A stretch of DNA of 27,208 bases from an uncultured Moraxellaceae bacterium (lineage in GTDB: Bacteria > Pseudomonadota > Gammaproteobacteria > Pseudomonadales > Moraxellaceae), in contig CALEYY010000071.1 of assembly GCA_937928295.1 (NCBI GenBank), positions 1-27,208 of the forward strand, written 5' to 3'. Positions 14,014 to 21,272 of the stretch are shown here, piece after piece. The notes under the pieces are model-generated. The model did not search any database and was not told the DNA's origin. It was given only the letters and a program-made list of their open reading frames with translations. Every line of letters starts with the position of its first letter. The stretch's first letter is position 1. Both the position numbers and the translations under genes were made by a program.

Positions 14014-16851
14014 TCAGCGCTGATGCTGCCTTGCCAGCAGCGGCGCCAGGAAGCGCCCGGTGTGTGATCGCTCGACGCTGCAGATGGCTTCGGGCGTGCC
14101 CGTGGCCAGAATTTCGCCGCCGCCATCACCGCCCTCGGGGCCAAGGTCAATGACCCAATCAGCGGTCTTCACCACATCCAGATTGTGCTCGATGATGACG
14201 ATGGTGTTGCCTTGGTCGCGTAGGCGATGAAGCACGCCGAGCAGCTGCTGAATGTCGTGAAAGTGCAGGCCGGTGGTGGGCTCATCGAGAATATAGAGTG
14301 TGCGGCCGGTGTCGCGCTTGGACAGTTCGCGAGACAGCTTCACGCGTTGCGCTTCGCCGCCGGAGAGCGTTGTCGCGGCTTGGCCGAGGGTGATGTAGGA
14401 CAGACCGACATCCATCAGCGTTTGCAGCTTGCGGGCGAGGGCCGGCACGGCGTCGAAGAATTCGCGAGCGGCTTCGACGGTCATCTCCAGGACTTCGGTG
14501 ATGTTCTTGTTTTTATAGCGAATATCTAGCGTTTCGCGATTGTAGCGTTTGCCCTTGCAGACATCGCAGGGCACATAGACATCTGGCAGAAAGTGCATTT
14601 CGACTTTGATGACACCGTCGCCCTGACAGGCTTCGCAACGACCGCCTTTGACATTGAAGGAGAAGCGACCAGGGCCGTAGCCGCGTGATCGCGCCTCTTG
14701 GGTGCCGGCGAAAAGCTCGCGAACGGGTGTGAAAATACCGGTGTAGGTGGCCGGATTCGAGCGTGGCGTGCGACCAATCGGGCTTTGATCGATATCGACG
14801 ACTTTATCCAGATGCTCCATGCCTTCGATGGCATCGTGCTCGGCAGGGCTGCGCTCGGCAGCGCCATTGAGCGCGTGAGCGGCAACGGGGTAAAGCGTGG
14901 CGTTTATTAGTGTCGACTTGCCGGAGCCGGATACGCCGGTCACGCAGGTCATCAGGCCCAGCGGAATCTCGGCGGTGACATTTTTCAGGTTGTTGCCGCG
15001 TGCGCCAATAAGTCGCAGCACTTGCTCGGCGTTGAACGGATGCCGTTGCGCCGGTATTTCGATGCGCTTGCGACCGGAAAGATAGTCTGCCGTCAGCGAG
15101 CCTTCGGCCAGCAGCAGCTCTTCATAAGTGCCGGAGGCGATGATGCGACCGCCGTGAACGCCGGCACCGGGGCCGATGTCGATGACATGATCGGCGGCGC
15201 GAATGGCATCTTCATCATGCTCGACGACGAGGACGGAGTTGCCCAGGTCGCGCAGATGCACCAGCGTGGCCAGCAGGCGCTCGTTATCGCGCTGATGCAG
15301 GCCGATGGAAGGCTCATCGAGCACATACATGACGCCCACGAGGCCTGCGCCGATTTGCGAGGCCAAGCGGATGCGCTGCGCTTCGCCGCCCGACAGGGTA
15401 TCCGCCGAGCGATCCAGGCTGAGGTAGTCGAGGCCGACATTGACCAGAAACTGCAGGCGCTCGCGAATCTCCTTGAGGATTTTCTCGGCGATTTCGCCCT
15501 TGGCGCCTGGCAGCGTCAGTTCGGCAAAGGTCTGATTGGCTTTGGCGATGGGCAGGCGCGATACCTGCGGCAGATTCAGCTCATTGATGAAGACATGGCG
15601 CGATTCGCGGCGCAGGCGTGAGCCGCCGCAATCGACACACGGCGCAGAATTGAGAAAGTGCCCCAACTCCTCGCGCACGCTATTCGATTCGGTTTCGCGA
15701 TAGCGCCGTTCGAGGTTGCTGAGAATGCCCTCGAAGCTGTGTTGCCGTACGACCTGGCGGCCACGGTCACCAACATAGACAAAGCCAATTTCTTCCTCGC
15801 CAGAACCATGCAGTAGCACTTGCTGAACGGTTGGCGGCAGGTTTTCCCAGGCAGTATCGAGGCCGAATTTGTAGTGCCCCGCCAGCGATTCGAGCATGGC
15901 GTAGTAGTAGAAATTGCGTCTGTCCCAGCCCTTGATGGCACCCTCAGACAGCGATAGCTCCGGGTGGTTGATTAGGCGTTTCGGGTCGAAGAATTGCTTC
16001 ACGCCGAGGCCATCGCAACTTTGGCAGGCACCGGCCGGGTTGTTGAAGGAAAACAGGCGCGGTTCCAGCTCGGTAATCGAATAGCCGCAATGCGGGCAGC
16101 TGAAGCGAGCTGAGAACACCTGCTCTGGCAGTTCGCCATCGAGGCTGGCAATCCACGCCACGCCTTCGGCAATGCGCAGCGCGGTCTCGAAGGACTCTGC
16201 CAGGCGCAGGCTCAGGTCGGGCCGCACCTTGAAGCGATCAACCACGACTTCGATGGTGTGCTTCTTCTGCTTATCCAATACCGGAGCTTCATCGAGGTCG
16301 ACGACGAGCCCGTTGATGCGGGCGCGGACAAAGCCTTCAGCGCGCAGCTTCTCGAACACATGCAGATGCTCGCCTTTGCGCTCGCGCACCACCGGTGCCA
16401 GAAGCATGAGTCCAGTGCCTTCGGGCATGGCCAGCACATGATCGACCATCTGGCTGACGGTCTGAGCGGCCAGCGCGACATCATGGTCAGGGCAGCGCGG
16501 TGTGCCGGCACGGGCAAAGAGCAGGCGCAGGTAGTCGTGAATTTCGGTAATGGTGCCGACAGTCGAGCGCGGGTTGTGCGAGGTCGATTTCTGTTCGATG
16601 GAAATCGCTGGCGACAAGCCTTCGATGTGATCGACATCAGGCTTTTCCATCAGCGACAGAAACTGACGGGCATAGGCCGACAATGACTCAACATAGCGGC
16701 GCTGACCCTCGGCATACAGCGTATCGAAGGCGAGAGAGGATTTGCCGGAGCCGGAAAGACCGGTAATCACGACAAACTGATCGCGCGGGATATCGACATC
16801 GATGTTTTTCAGGTTGTGGGTACGGGCCCCACGAACTTTGATGGTGCTCAT
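14014..16851 (-). CDS. uvrA: Excinuclease ABC subunit A (UvrA)
   Basis: UvrA is the damage-recognition ATPase of nucleotide excision repair and loads UvrB. The 945-residue product is full length (940 in E. coli). It has two ABC modules: Walker A GLSGSGKSS at residues 31-39 with signature LSGGEAQRIRL, and a second Walker A GVSGSGKST near 640 with LSGGEAQRVKL. Cys pairs CPHC near 253 and CQSC, and the zinc finger CEAC...CDVC near 738-765, are intact. No LexA box was recognised upstream. It converges on rplQ and diverges from the MFS gene. Confidence 0.98.
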   Translation of the reverse strand: MSTIKVRGARTHNLKNIDVDIPRDQFVVITGLSGSGKSSLAFDTLYAEGQRRYVESLSAYARQFLSLMEKPDVDHIEGLSPAISIEQKSTSHNPRSTVGTITEIHDYLRLLFARAGTPRCPDHDVALAAQTVSQMVDHVLAMPEGTGLMLLAPVVRERKGEHLHVFEKLRAEGFVRARINGLVVDLDEAPVLDKQKKHTIEVVVDRFKVRPDLSLRLAESFETALRIAEGVAWIASLDGELPEQVFSARFSCPHCGYSITELEPRLFSFNNPAGACQSCDGLGVKQFFDPKRLINHPELSLSEGAIKGWDRRNFYYYAMLESLAGHYKFGLDTAWENLPPTVQQVLLHGSGEEEIGFVYVGDRGRQVVRQHSFEGILSNLERRYRETESNSVREELGHFLNSAPCVDCGGSRLRRESRHVFINELNLPQVSRLPIAKANQTFAELTLPGAKGEIAEKILKEIRERLQFLVNVGLDYLSLDRSADTLSGGEAQRIRLASQIGAGLVGVMYVLDEPSIGLHQRDNERLLATLVHLRDLGNSVLVVEHDEDAIRAADHVIDIGPGAGVHGGRIIASGTYEELLLAEGSLTADYLSGRKRIEIPAQRHPFNAEQVLRLIGARGNNLKNVTAEIPLGLMTCVTGVSGSGKSTLINATLYPVAAHALNGAAERSPAEHDAIEGMEHLDKVVDIDQSPIGRTPRSNPATYTGIFTPVRELFAGTQEARSRGYGPGRFSFNVKGGRCEACQGDGVIKVEMHFLPDVYVPCDVCKGKRYNRETLDIRYKNKNITEVLEMTVEAAREFFDAVPALARKLQTLMDVGLSYITLGQAATTLSGGEAQRVKLSRELSKRDTGRTLYILDEPTTGLHFHDIQQLLGVLHRLRDQGNTIVIIEHNLDVVKTADWVIDLGPEGGDGGGEILATGTPEAICSVERSHTGRFLAPLLARQHQR

Positions 16852-16885
16852 TCCGGCTCAGCGCGCTCTAAAAAGACAATCAGGC

Positions 16886-16891
16886 AGTATA
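16886..16891 (-). promoter_or_regulatory. Candidate -10 box of uvrA
   Basis: On the minus strand TATACT lies 34 bases upstream of the uvrA start codon and matches 5 of 6 consensus positions. No good -35 box is found at normal spacing (TGCGCC at 17 bases). The call is weak and rests mainly on position. Confidence 0.3.
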
Positions 16892-16937
16892 CGCAAAAGC
16901 ATCTGTGTGGCGCAGCGAACAGCAACGATCATGTTCA

Positions 16938-16966
16938 GCTCGCAACAGGGCGAGCGCTGTTACACT
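16938..16966 (+). promoter_or_regulatory. Extended -10 promoter candidate with adjacent inverted repeat
   Basis: TGT followed by TACACT at 16961-16966 fits an extended -10 element for the MFS gene. Directly upstream, GCTCGC at 16938-16943 and GCGAGC at 16950-16955 form a perfect inverted repeat with 6 bases between the arms, covering the -35 region. An operator for a repressor or activator is possible, but no regulator is identified. Confidence 0.35.
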
Positions 16967-16995
16967 ATCGCCTTTATTTTGAGTGCCTGACGGAC

Positions 16996-18357
16996 ATGTC
17001 GCGTTATTCCCCCTTGGAGCGTCGAGCGGTATTTTCCTTGGCCGGCCTGTTTTCGCTGCGCATGGTCGGCTTGTTCATGATCCTGCCGGTGTTTTCGGTT
17101 TACGGACCGGGGCTTTCTGGCGCGACGCCTTTCCTCATTGGTCTGGCCGTCGGTGCGTATGGTCTTGCCCAGCTCATGCTGCAAATCCCTTTTGGCCTGC
17201 TGGCCGATCGTTATGATCGCCGTCGCCTGATTCTGATCGGTCTTGCCTTGTTTGCGCTGGGCGGCGCTATTGCCGCACTTTCGACTTCGATCTGGGGCGT
17301 GATCGCCGGGCGTTTCTTGCAAGGCTCGGGCGCCATCTCGGCTGTTGTCATGGCGTTGATGTCGGATGCGGTGCGCGAAGAGAATCGCACGAAAGCCATG
17401 GCCACGGTCGGCATGAGCATTGGCGTCTCCTTTGCGGTCGCTTTTGTGCTGGGGCCGGTGCTGGCGCATGCCGTGGGTTTGTCGGGCCTGTTCGTGACCA
17501 CCGCGCTGATGGGCTTGGTGGCGATGGTGATTGCCGTGCGCTTTGTGCCGCGAGCGGCGCAGGCGCAGCGCCAACTGCCCGTGCATTATCGCAAGCATCT
17601 GCAAAGCCTGCTGGGTCATGCCGAACTGGGCCGGCTCAATGTCGGCATCTTCACCTTGCATTTGGTGATGACCGCCTGCTTTGTAGCGCTGCCGCCCTTG
17701 CTGGTGCATGCCGGTCTGCCGGTGTCGCAGCATGGCTGGCTGTACCTGCCGGTCATGCTGGTGGCGTTTGTGGCACTGATTCCGGCGGTGATTGTGGCGG
17801 AGCGTCAGCAGCGCATGAAAGAGGTCTTTCTGTTTGCCATTGCGGTGCTGGTTCTGGCCATGATGGCGCTATCGCAGGCACAGGGGCTAAGCGCATTGAT
17901 CGCAGCTGTCTGCGTCTTCTTTTTCGCGTTCAATCTGCTGGAGGCCTTGCTGCCGTCATTGGTCAGCAAAGTCAGCCCGGCCGGCAGCAAAGGTACGGCG
18001 ATGGGCATCTACAGCAGCAGCCAGTTTCTTGGCGCTTTCCTGGGAGGTATGTTGGGCGGCTTGAGCCACAGCATGCCGTACGGGATCAGCGTATTCTGGC
18101 TGTTGGCGGTGCTGGTGCTGCTTTGGGCTTGGCGTGCTGCCGGCATGGCTCAGCCGCGTTACGGCAAAAGCCTGATGCTCAAGCCGCTTGAAGGCGGCAC
18201 TCTGAGTAGCGAGCAGCTCGTCAGTTTGCAGGCCCTGGCGGGTGTTGATGAGCTGGTCGTGATGCCCGATGAGGCGGTGATTTACCTCAAGGTTGATCCG
18301 AGAATGTGGTCAGATAGCGCCTTGGCTGATTGGCCTGTAAAAATTTTACCGACTTGA
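16996..18357 (+). CDS. MFS transporter, YajR-like with C-terminal YAM-type domain
   Basis: This is a major facilitator superfamily inner membrane transporter of 453 residues with about 12 membrane helices. The loop 2-3 motif A is present as GLLADRYDRRRL (about residues 71-82). After the last helix (near 380) a soluble domain of about 65 residues ends the protein, with VDELVVMPDEAVIYLKVD. That length and pattern fit the YAM domain of E. coli YajR (454 residues). The substrate is unknown; a drug or metabolite efflux role is only family inference. The frame is open from 16816, but ATG 16996 gives a normal N-terminus (MSRYSPLERRAVFSLAGLF). It lies between uvrA and ssb, a linkage familiar in Pseudomonadales. 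Confidence 0.9.
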   Translation: MSRYSPLERRAVFSLAGLFSLRMVGLFMILPVFSVYGPGLSGATPFLIGLAVGAYGLAQLMLQIPFGLLADRYDRRRLILIGLALFALGGAIAALSTSIWGVIAGRFLQGSGAISAVVMALMSDAVREENRTKAMATVGMSIGVSFAVAFVLGPVLAHAVGLSGLFVTTALMGLVAMVIAVRFVPRAAQAQRQLPVHYRKHLQSLLGHAELGRLNVGIFTLHLVMTACFVALPPLLVHAGLPVSQHGWLYLPVMLVAFVALIPAVIVAERQQRMKEVFLFAIAVLVLAMMALSQAQGLSALIAAVCVFFFAFNLLEALLPSLVSKVSPAGSKGTAMGIYSSSQFLGAFLGGMLGGLSHSMPYGISVFWLLAVLVLLWAWRAAGMAQPRYGKSLMLKPLEGGTLSSEQLVSLQALAGVDELVVMPDEAVIYLKVDPRMWSDSALADWPVKILPT

Positions 18358-18382
18358 CTGGCGAGGCACGGAATCGTGTTCT

Positions 18383-18392
18383 ACAGTTCTGT
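18383..18392. promoter_or_regulatory. Short palindrome upstream of ssb
   Basis: ACAG-TT-CTGT is a perfect short inverted repeat 33 bases before the ssb start codon. It has the half-sites of a LexA box in reverse order and too small a spacer, so it is not a LexA site. It could be an operator or chance; no clear promoter was found around it. Confidence 0.2.
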
Positions 18393-18424
18393 CACAACAA
18401 TAAGCCCTTGGGGTGGAGTGCATC

Positions 18425-18949
18425 ATGCGTGGCGTCAATAAAGTTATTTTGATTGGTAATCTGGGCAAAGACCCGGAGGTGCGTTACCTCCCTTCTGGCG
18501 GGGCTGTCGCCAATATTACTGTCGCGACCAGCGAGTCCTGGAAAGACAAGAATACCGGCGCCATGCAGGAGCAGACGGAATGGCATCGCGTGGTGTTTTA
18601 TGGTCGCCTTGCTGAAATTGCCGGCGAGTACTTGCGCAAGGGCTCCAAGGTTTATCTGGAAGGCTCGCTGCATACCCGCAAATGGCAAGACAAGCAAACG
18701 AATCAGGATCGCTACAGCACTGAAATCAAAGGCAATACCATGCAGATGCTCGATACCAAGGGCGGCGGCCAGTCGGGTGGTGGCTATGATGCTGGCGACG
18801 ATCAGAGCATGCCGAACTATGCCGACTTCGATGCGCCACAGCAGTCGCAGCCGGCGCGTGCGCCTGCTCAGCGTCCTAGTCCTGCAGCACCGGCACGCCC
18901 GGCGGCACCAGCAGCCATGGAAAACTTTGATGACGATATTCCATTTTGA
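18425..18949 (+). CDS. ssb: Single-stranded DNA-binding protein
   Basis: SSB coats single-stranded DNA in replication, recombination and repair. The 174-residue product has the OB fold in residues 1-110 (MRGVNKVILIGNLGKDPEVR), with the DNA-stacking aromatics Trp40 and Trp54 in place. A Gly/Gln/Pro/Ala-rich linker (about 113-164) leads to the acidic tip NFDDDIPF, which recruits partner proteins. GGTGGAG at 18412-18418 supports ATG 18425 over the upstream in-frame GTG at 18413. It lies 67 bases after the MFS gene and may be partly co-transcribed with it. Confidence 0.98.
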   Translation: MRGVNKVILIGNLGKDPEVRYLPSGGAVANITVATSESWKDKNTGAMQEQTEWHRVVFYGRLAEIAGEYLRKGSKVYLEGSLHTRKWQDKQTNQDRYSTEIKGNTMQMLDTKGGGQSGGGYDAGDDQSMPNYADFDAPQQSQPARAPAQRPSPAAPARPAAPAAMENFDDDIPF

Positions 18950-18979
18950 TATTCGTGGAGTTCTGAAAATGTAGTGAGT

Positions 18980-19010
18980 AAATGCCCCGCTTATGGGGCA
19001 TTTACTTTAT
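18980..19010 (+). terminator. Intrinsic terminator after ssb
   Basis: AAATGCCCC at 18980-18988 pairs perfectly with GGGGCATTT at 18995-19003 (loop of 6), followed by ACTTTAT. The 9-bp stem is strong but the T run is interrupted. It separates ssb from the H-NS-family gene. Confidence 0.75.
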
Positions 19011-19035
19011 CTTGATTCAAGATGGCCAATTCTGC

Positions 19036-19064
19036 TTGTTGCACGCAGTAATATTCGATATATT
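19036..19064 (+). promoter_or_regulatory. Candidate promoter of the H-NS-family gene
   Basis: TTGTTG at 19036-19041 and TATATT at 19059-19064 are 17 bases apart; the -10 matches 5 of 6 positions. The segment from about 19047 to 19086 is much richer in A and T than its surroundings. This suits an H-NS target and thus autorepression, which is known for hns genes in other bacteria but only inferred here. Confidence 0.5.
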
Positions 19065-19102
19065 TGCCGGGTTATATTTTATACATCTTCGAGGATATGT
19101 TC

Positions 19103-19441
19103 ATGGCAAAGCAATTAAATGCAATGTCCGTTCAGGAATTGGAAGCCCTGATTCAAAAAGCCCAGGAACTAATCAATGTTAAAAAGGCACAAGCAGACAA
19201 ACTGCAAGGTGCTCGTACTGAAATCGAGCGTATTGCGCGCGAAGCTGGCGTCAGTGTTGCTGATTTGATGGCTCAGGCCGGTGGCAAGGCTGTCAAGCCG
19301 GCGTCAAATCGTCCGCCGGTCGCCGCCAAGTATCGCAACAGTGCCGATGCCTCGCAGACTTGGACAGGCCGTGGCAAGCGTCCGCGCTGGCTGGCCGATG
19401 CGCTGGCTGCGGGTGCCGCGCTGGACAGCTTCCTGATCTGA
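19103..19441 (+). CDS. H-NS-family nucleoid-associated silencer
   Basis: H-NS proteins bind AT-rich DNA, oligomerise and silence transcription. The 112-residue product has an N-terminal helical oligomerisation region (residues about 8-60, with SVQELEALIQKAQELINVKK), a flexible linker, and the C-terminal DNA-binding domain with YRNSADASQTWTGRGKRPRWL. The TGRGKRP loop is the minor-groove binding motif. The ending GAALDSFLI closely resembles the short H-NS of Acinetobacter. ATG 19103 has GAGG at 19091-19094; in-frame ATG 19097 and 19064 are less well placed. It is monocistronic between two terminators. Confidence 0.93.
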   Translation: MAKQLNAMSVQELEALIQKAQELINVKKAQADKLQGARTEIERIAREAGVSVADLMAQAGGKAVKPASNRPPVAAKYRNSADASQTWTGRGKRPRWLADALAAGAALDSFLI

Positions 19442-19470
19442 AGCATCGATCAGCGATTCCATGCGTTAAC

Positions 19471-19499
19471 AAAAAGCCACCGAAAAGGTGGCTTTTTGC
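19471..19499 (+). terminator. Intrinsic terminator after the H-NS-family gene
   Basis: AAAAAGCCACC at 19471-19481 pairs perfectly with GGTGGCTTTTT at 19487-19497 around the loop GAAAA. The T run is part of the 3' arm. The symmetric A/T runs make it potentially bidirectional. It isolates the gene from gspN. Confidence 0.9.
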
Positions 19500-19659
19500 T
19501 GTCCGGGATATGGGTTTTCTGATGTTATCCCAGTCAGTATGCGGCTTGTGGGTCGATTGGCGGTGTTCACGCAAATCACACGAGTGAGTGCCTGATTTCA
19601 GGCTATTATCACGAACCTTTACAGTGTGCTGACAGAGTTGCGGTGTTGGCGAGGAATAT

Positions 19660-20421
19660 GTGGTGTCAGGCAAGAAGCAAGTAATGATCATGATGGCCAT
19701 TCCTGTCGCGCTCATGCTGCTGGCTTCGCTGTTGCTGCATGCGCCGGCAAGCCTGCTGTCATCGCGACTGGCACCGGCATTGCCGCTGATGGGCGCTGCG
19801 GCCAGCGATATCAAGGTGGGTGGCACCTTGCTTGATGGTCAGTTGCAAATGCAGCGTCAGGGGCAGCCGCTGTATCTTGCCTGGCAGTTGCAGCTGGGCA
19901 ATCTTTGGCGCTTGGCCTATGGCACGGGTATTACGCTGGCCGGGCCGATCGAGCTGCGTGCCGATTGGCAGAAACGCCCAGATGCCTGGATGCTGGGCCT
20001 GACGGATGTGAAAACGCAGGCGGGCGACGCCAGCTGGTTGCAGCCACAACTGGTCTTGCCTGCCTGGCATAGTCCGCAGATGCAGTTCAGTCGGGCCGTT
20101 AATGGTGATTGGCAATCAGGCAGCGGCGAATTGCAAACAGAGGGCGGCCTGTTGCGCATTAACTTGCAAGGCCAGATGCAGGAAATGCAAATCCCGGCGG
20201 CTGCTTTGCGCTGGCGGGTGGTGAAGAATAATCTGGTCGGCGAGCTGCGTCAGCGCGCCGATGATGGCGCTCTGGCTGCCATCACTTTGACGGCTGATCA
20301 GCGTATTCAGTGGCAGATTCGCGAGCGATTGCTGCGCTTGAAACCGGGCTACCTGGGGCGTAATGATCTGGATTTGGTGGTATTGACGGTCTCTGAGCCG
20401 CTATGGTCTCAGGGTGGTTGA
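19660..20421 (+). CDS. gspN: Type II secretion system protein N
   Basis: GspN is an accessory inner membrane protein of type II secretion with a large periplasmic part. The 253-residue product has one N-terminal membrane segment (about residues 10-35, MIMMAIPVALMLLASLLL). A periplasmic domain rich in beta strands follows, with repeated patterns such as VGGTLLDGQLQMQRQGQPLYLAWQ and GYLGRNDLDLVVLTV. Recognition rests on these features and on position directly before gspC and gspD. The start is GTG at 19660, with GAGG at 19651-19654; GTG 19663 is equally possible. No convincing promoter was found in the 160 bases upstream. Confidence 0.82.
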   Translation: MVSGKKQVMIMMAIPVALMLLASLLLHAPASLLSSRLAPALPLMGAAASDIKVGGTLLDGQLQMQRQGQPLYLAWQLQLGNLWRLAYGTGITLAGPIELRADWQKRPDAWMLGLTDVKTQAGDASWLQPQLVLPAWHSPQMQFSRAVNGDWQSGSGELQTEGGLLRINLQGQMQEMQIPAAALRWRVVKNNLVGELRQRADDGALAAITLTADQRIQWQIRERLLRLKPGYLGRNDLDLVVLTVSEPLWSQGG

Positions 20422-20430
20422 CAGGAATTC

Positions 20431-21267
20431 ATGATGGATCTAGCGCAGTTGCGTGAACATTGGCAGGGTGTCTGGCGACATCCTTACGCAGGTGTCGTGG
20501 CGATGGTGGCCGTTGTTGTGACGGCATCTCTGCTGGCCTGGCAGTGCGGCCGCCTGCTCTGGCTGTTCAGTGCCGACTCTGCTGAGCGTTTGTCGCCACC
20601 GACATCTGCCGTGGCCGCGGCGTTGCCGAGCCGCATTGAGCCGCAGCGAATTGCCGGACTCTTTGGCGAGTCGGCCGCTGCGCCTTCCGGAGCGGAGACC
20701 CCGAGCACGACGCTGCAATTACGCCTGGATGGCGTCATGACCAATCCGTCGCGAGAGCTGGCGCGTGCGTTCATCGCCGATCGTACGGCCAACAAGGTGC
20801 AGACCTACCGGCCTGGCGATGGCTTGCCGGGCGGCGCAGAGCTGTTGCGTGTAGAGGCATTGCAGGTTGTACTGGCGCGCAATGGTCAGGAAGAGATTCT
20901 GCGCTTCGACAAGCCCGGTACGCCGGCCCCTGTGGCCAATATGCCTGCGCCAGCCTCGGCGGCACAGACGCAAAATGCGTTGGGCGCTGCGGCGAGCCGG
21001 CTGGCGAATTCGCCGATGGCTGCATTGCGTCAGATGGGCTTGCGGCGGACATCGCAGGGCTACATCGTCAGCATTACCGCGCCCAAGGACATGTTGCAGC
21101 GCTTTGGCCTTCAGCCCGGTGACCGTATTGTCAGCGTCAATGGCCAGACTGTCGGCAAGGATCTGGATGCAGATCAGAAAACCATGAGCCAGTTGCAGCA
21201 GGCGGGCAGTGCCCGTGTGGAAGTGCAGCGCGGCGAACAAACCATCACACTCGAACAGAAACTGTGA
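20431..21267 (+). CDS. gspC: Type II secretion system protein C
   Basis: GspC links the inner membrane platform to the GspD secretin. The 278-residue product has a short cytosolic N-terminus, one membrane helix (about residues 22-48), a periplasmic homology region (about 70-160, with LQLRLDGVMTNPSRELARAFI and YRPGDGLPGGAELLRVE), and a C-terminal PDZ domain (about 205-278, with LQPGDRIVSVNGQTVGKD). ATG codons at 20431 and 20434 are both possible; AGGA at 20423-20426 slightly favours the second. The end overlaps the gspD frame near GTGA, so translation is probably coupled. Confidence 0.93.
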   Translation: MMDLAQLREHWQGVWRHPYAGVVAMVAVVVTASLLAWQCGRLLWLFSADSAERLSPPTSAVAAALPSRIEPQRIAGLFGESAAAPSGAETPSTTLQLRLDGVMTNPSRELARAFIADRTANKVQTYRPGDGLPGGAELLRVEALQVVLARNGQEEILRFDKPGTPAPVANMPAPASAAQTQNALGAAASRLANSPMAALRQMGLRRTSQGYIVSITAPKDMLQRFGLQPGDRIVSVNGQTVGKDLDADQKTMSQLQQAGSARVEVQRGEQTITLEQKL

Positions 21268-21272
21268 GTCTC

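Noticed and set aside
16872..16890. CTG-N10-TAG near the uvrA start as a LexA box (minus strand)
   Set aside because: Only CTG and part of the second half-site match, and the core lacks the alternating AT pattern. Not distinguishable from chance.
18383..18392. ACAGTTCTGT before ssb as an SOS box
   Set aside because: Half-sites are in inverted order (ACAG before CTGT) with 2 bases between them, whereas a LexA box has CTGT first and 8 bases between.
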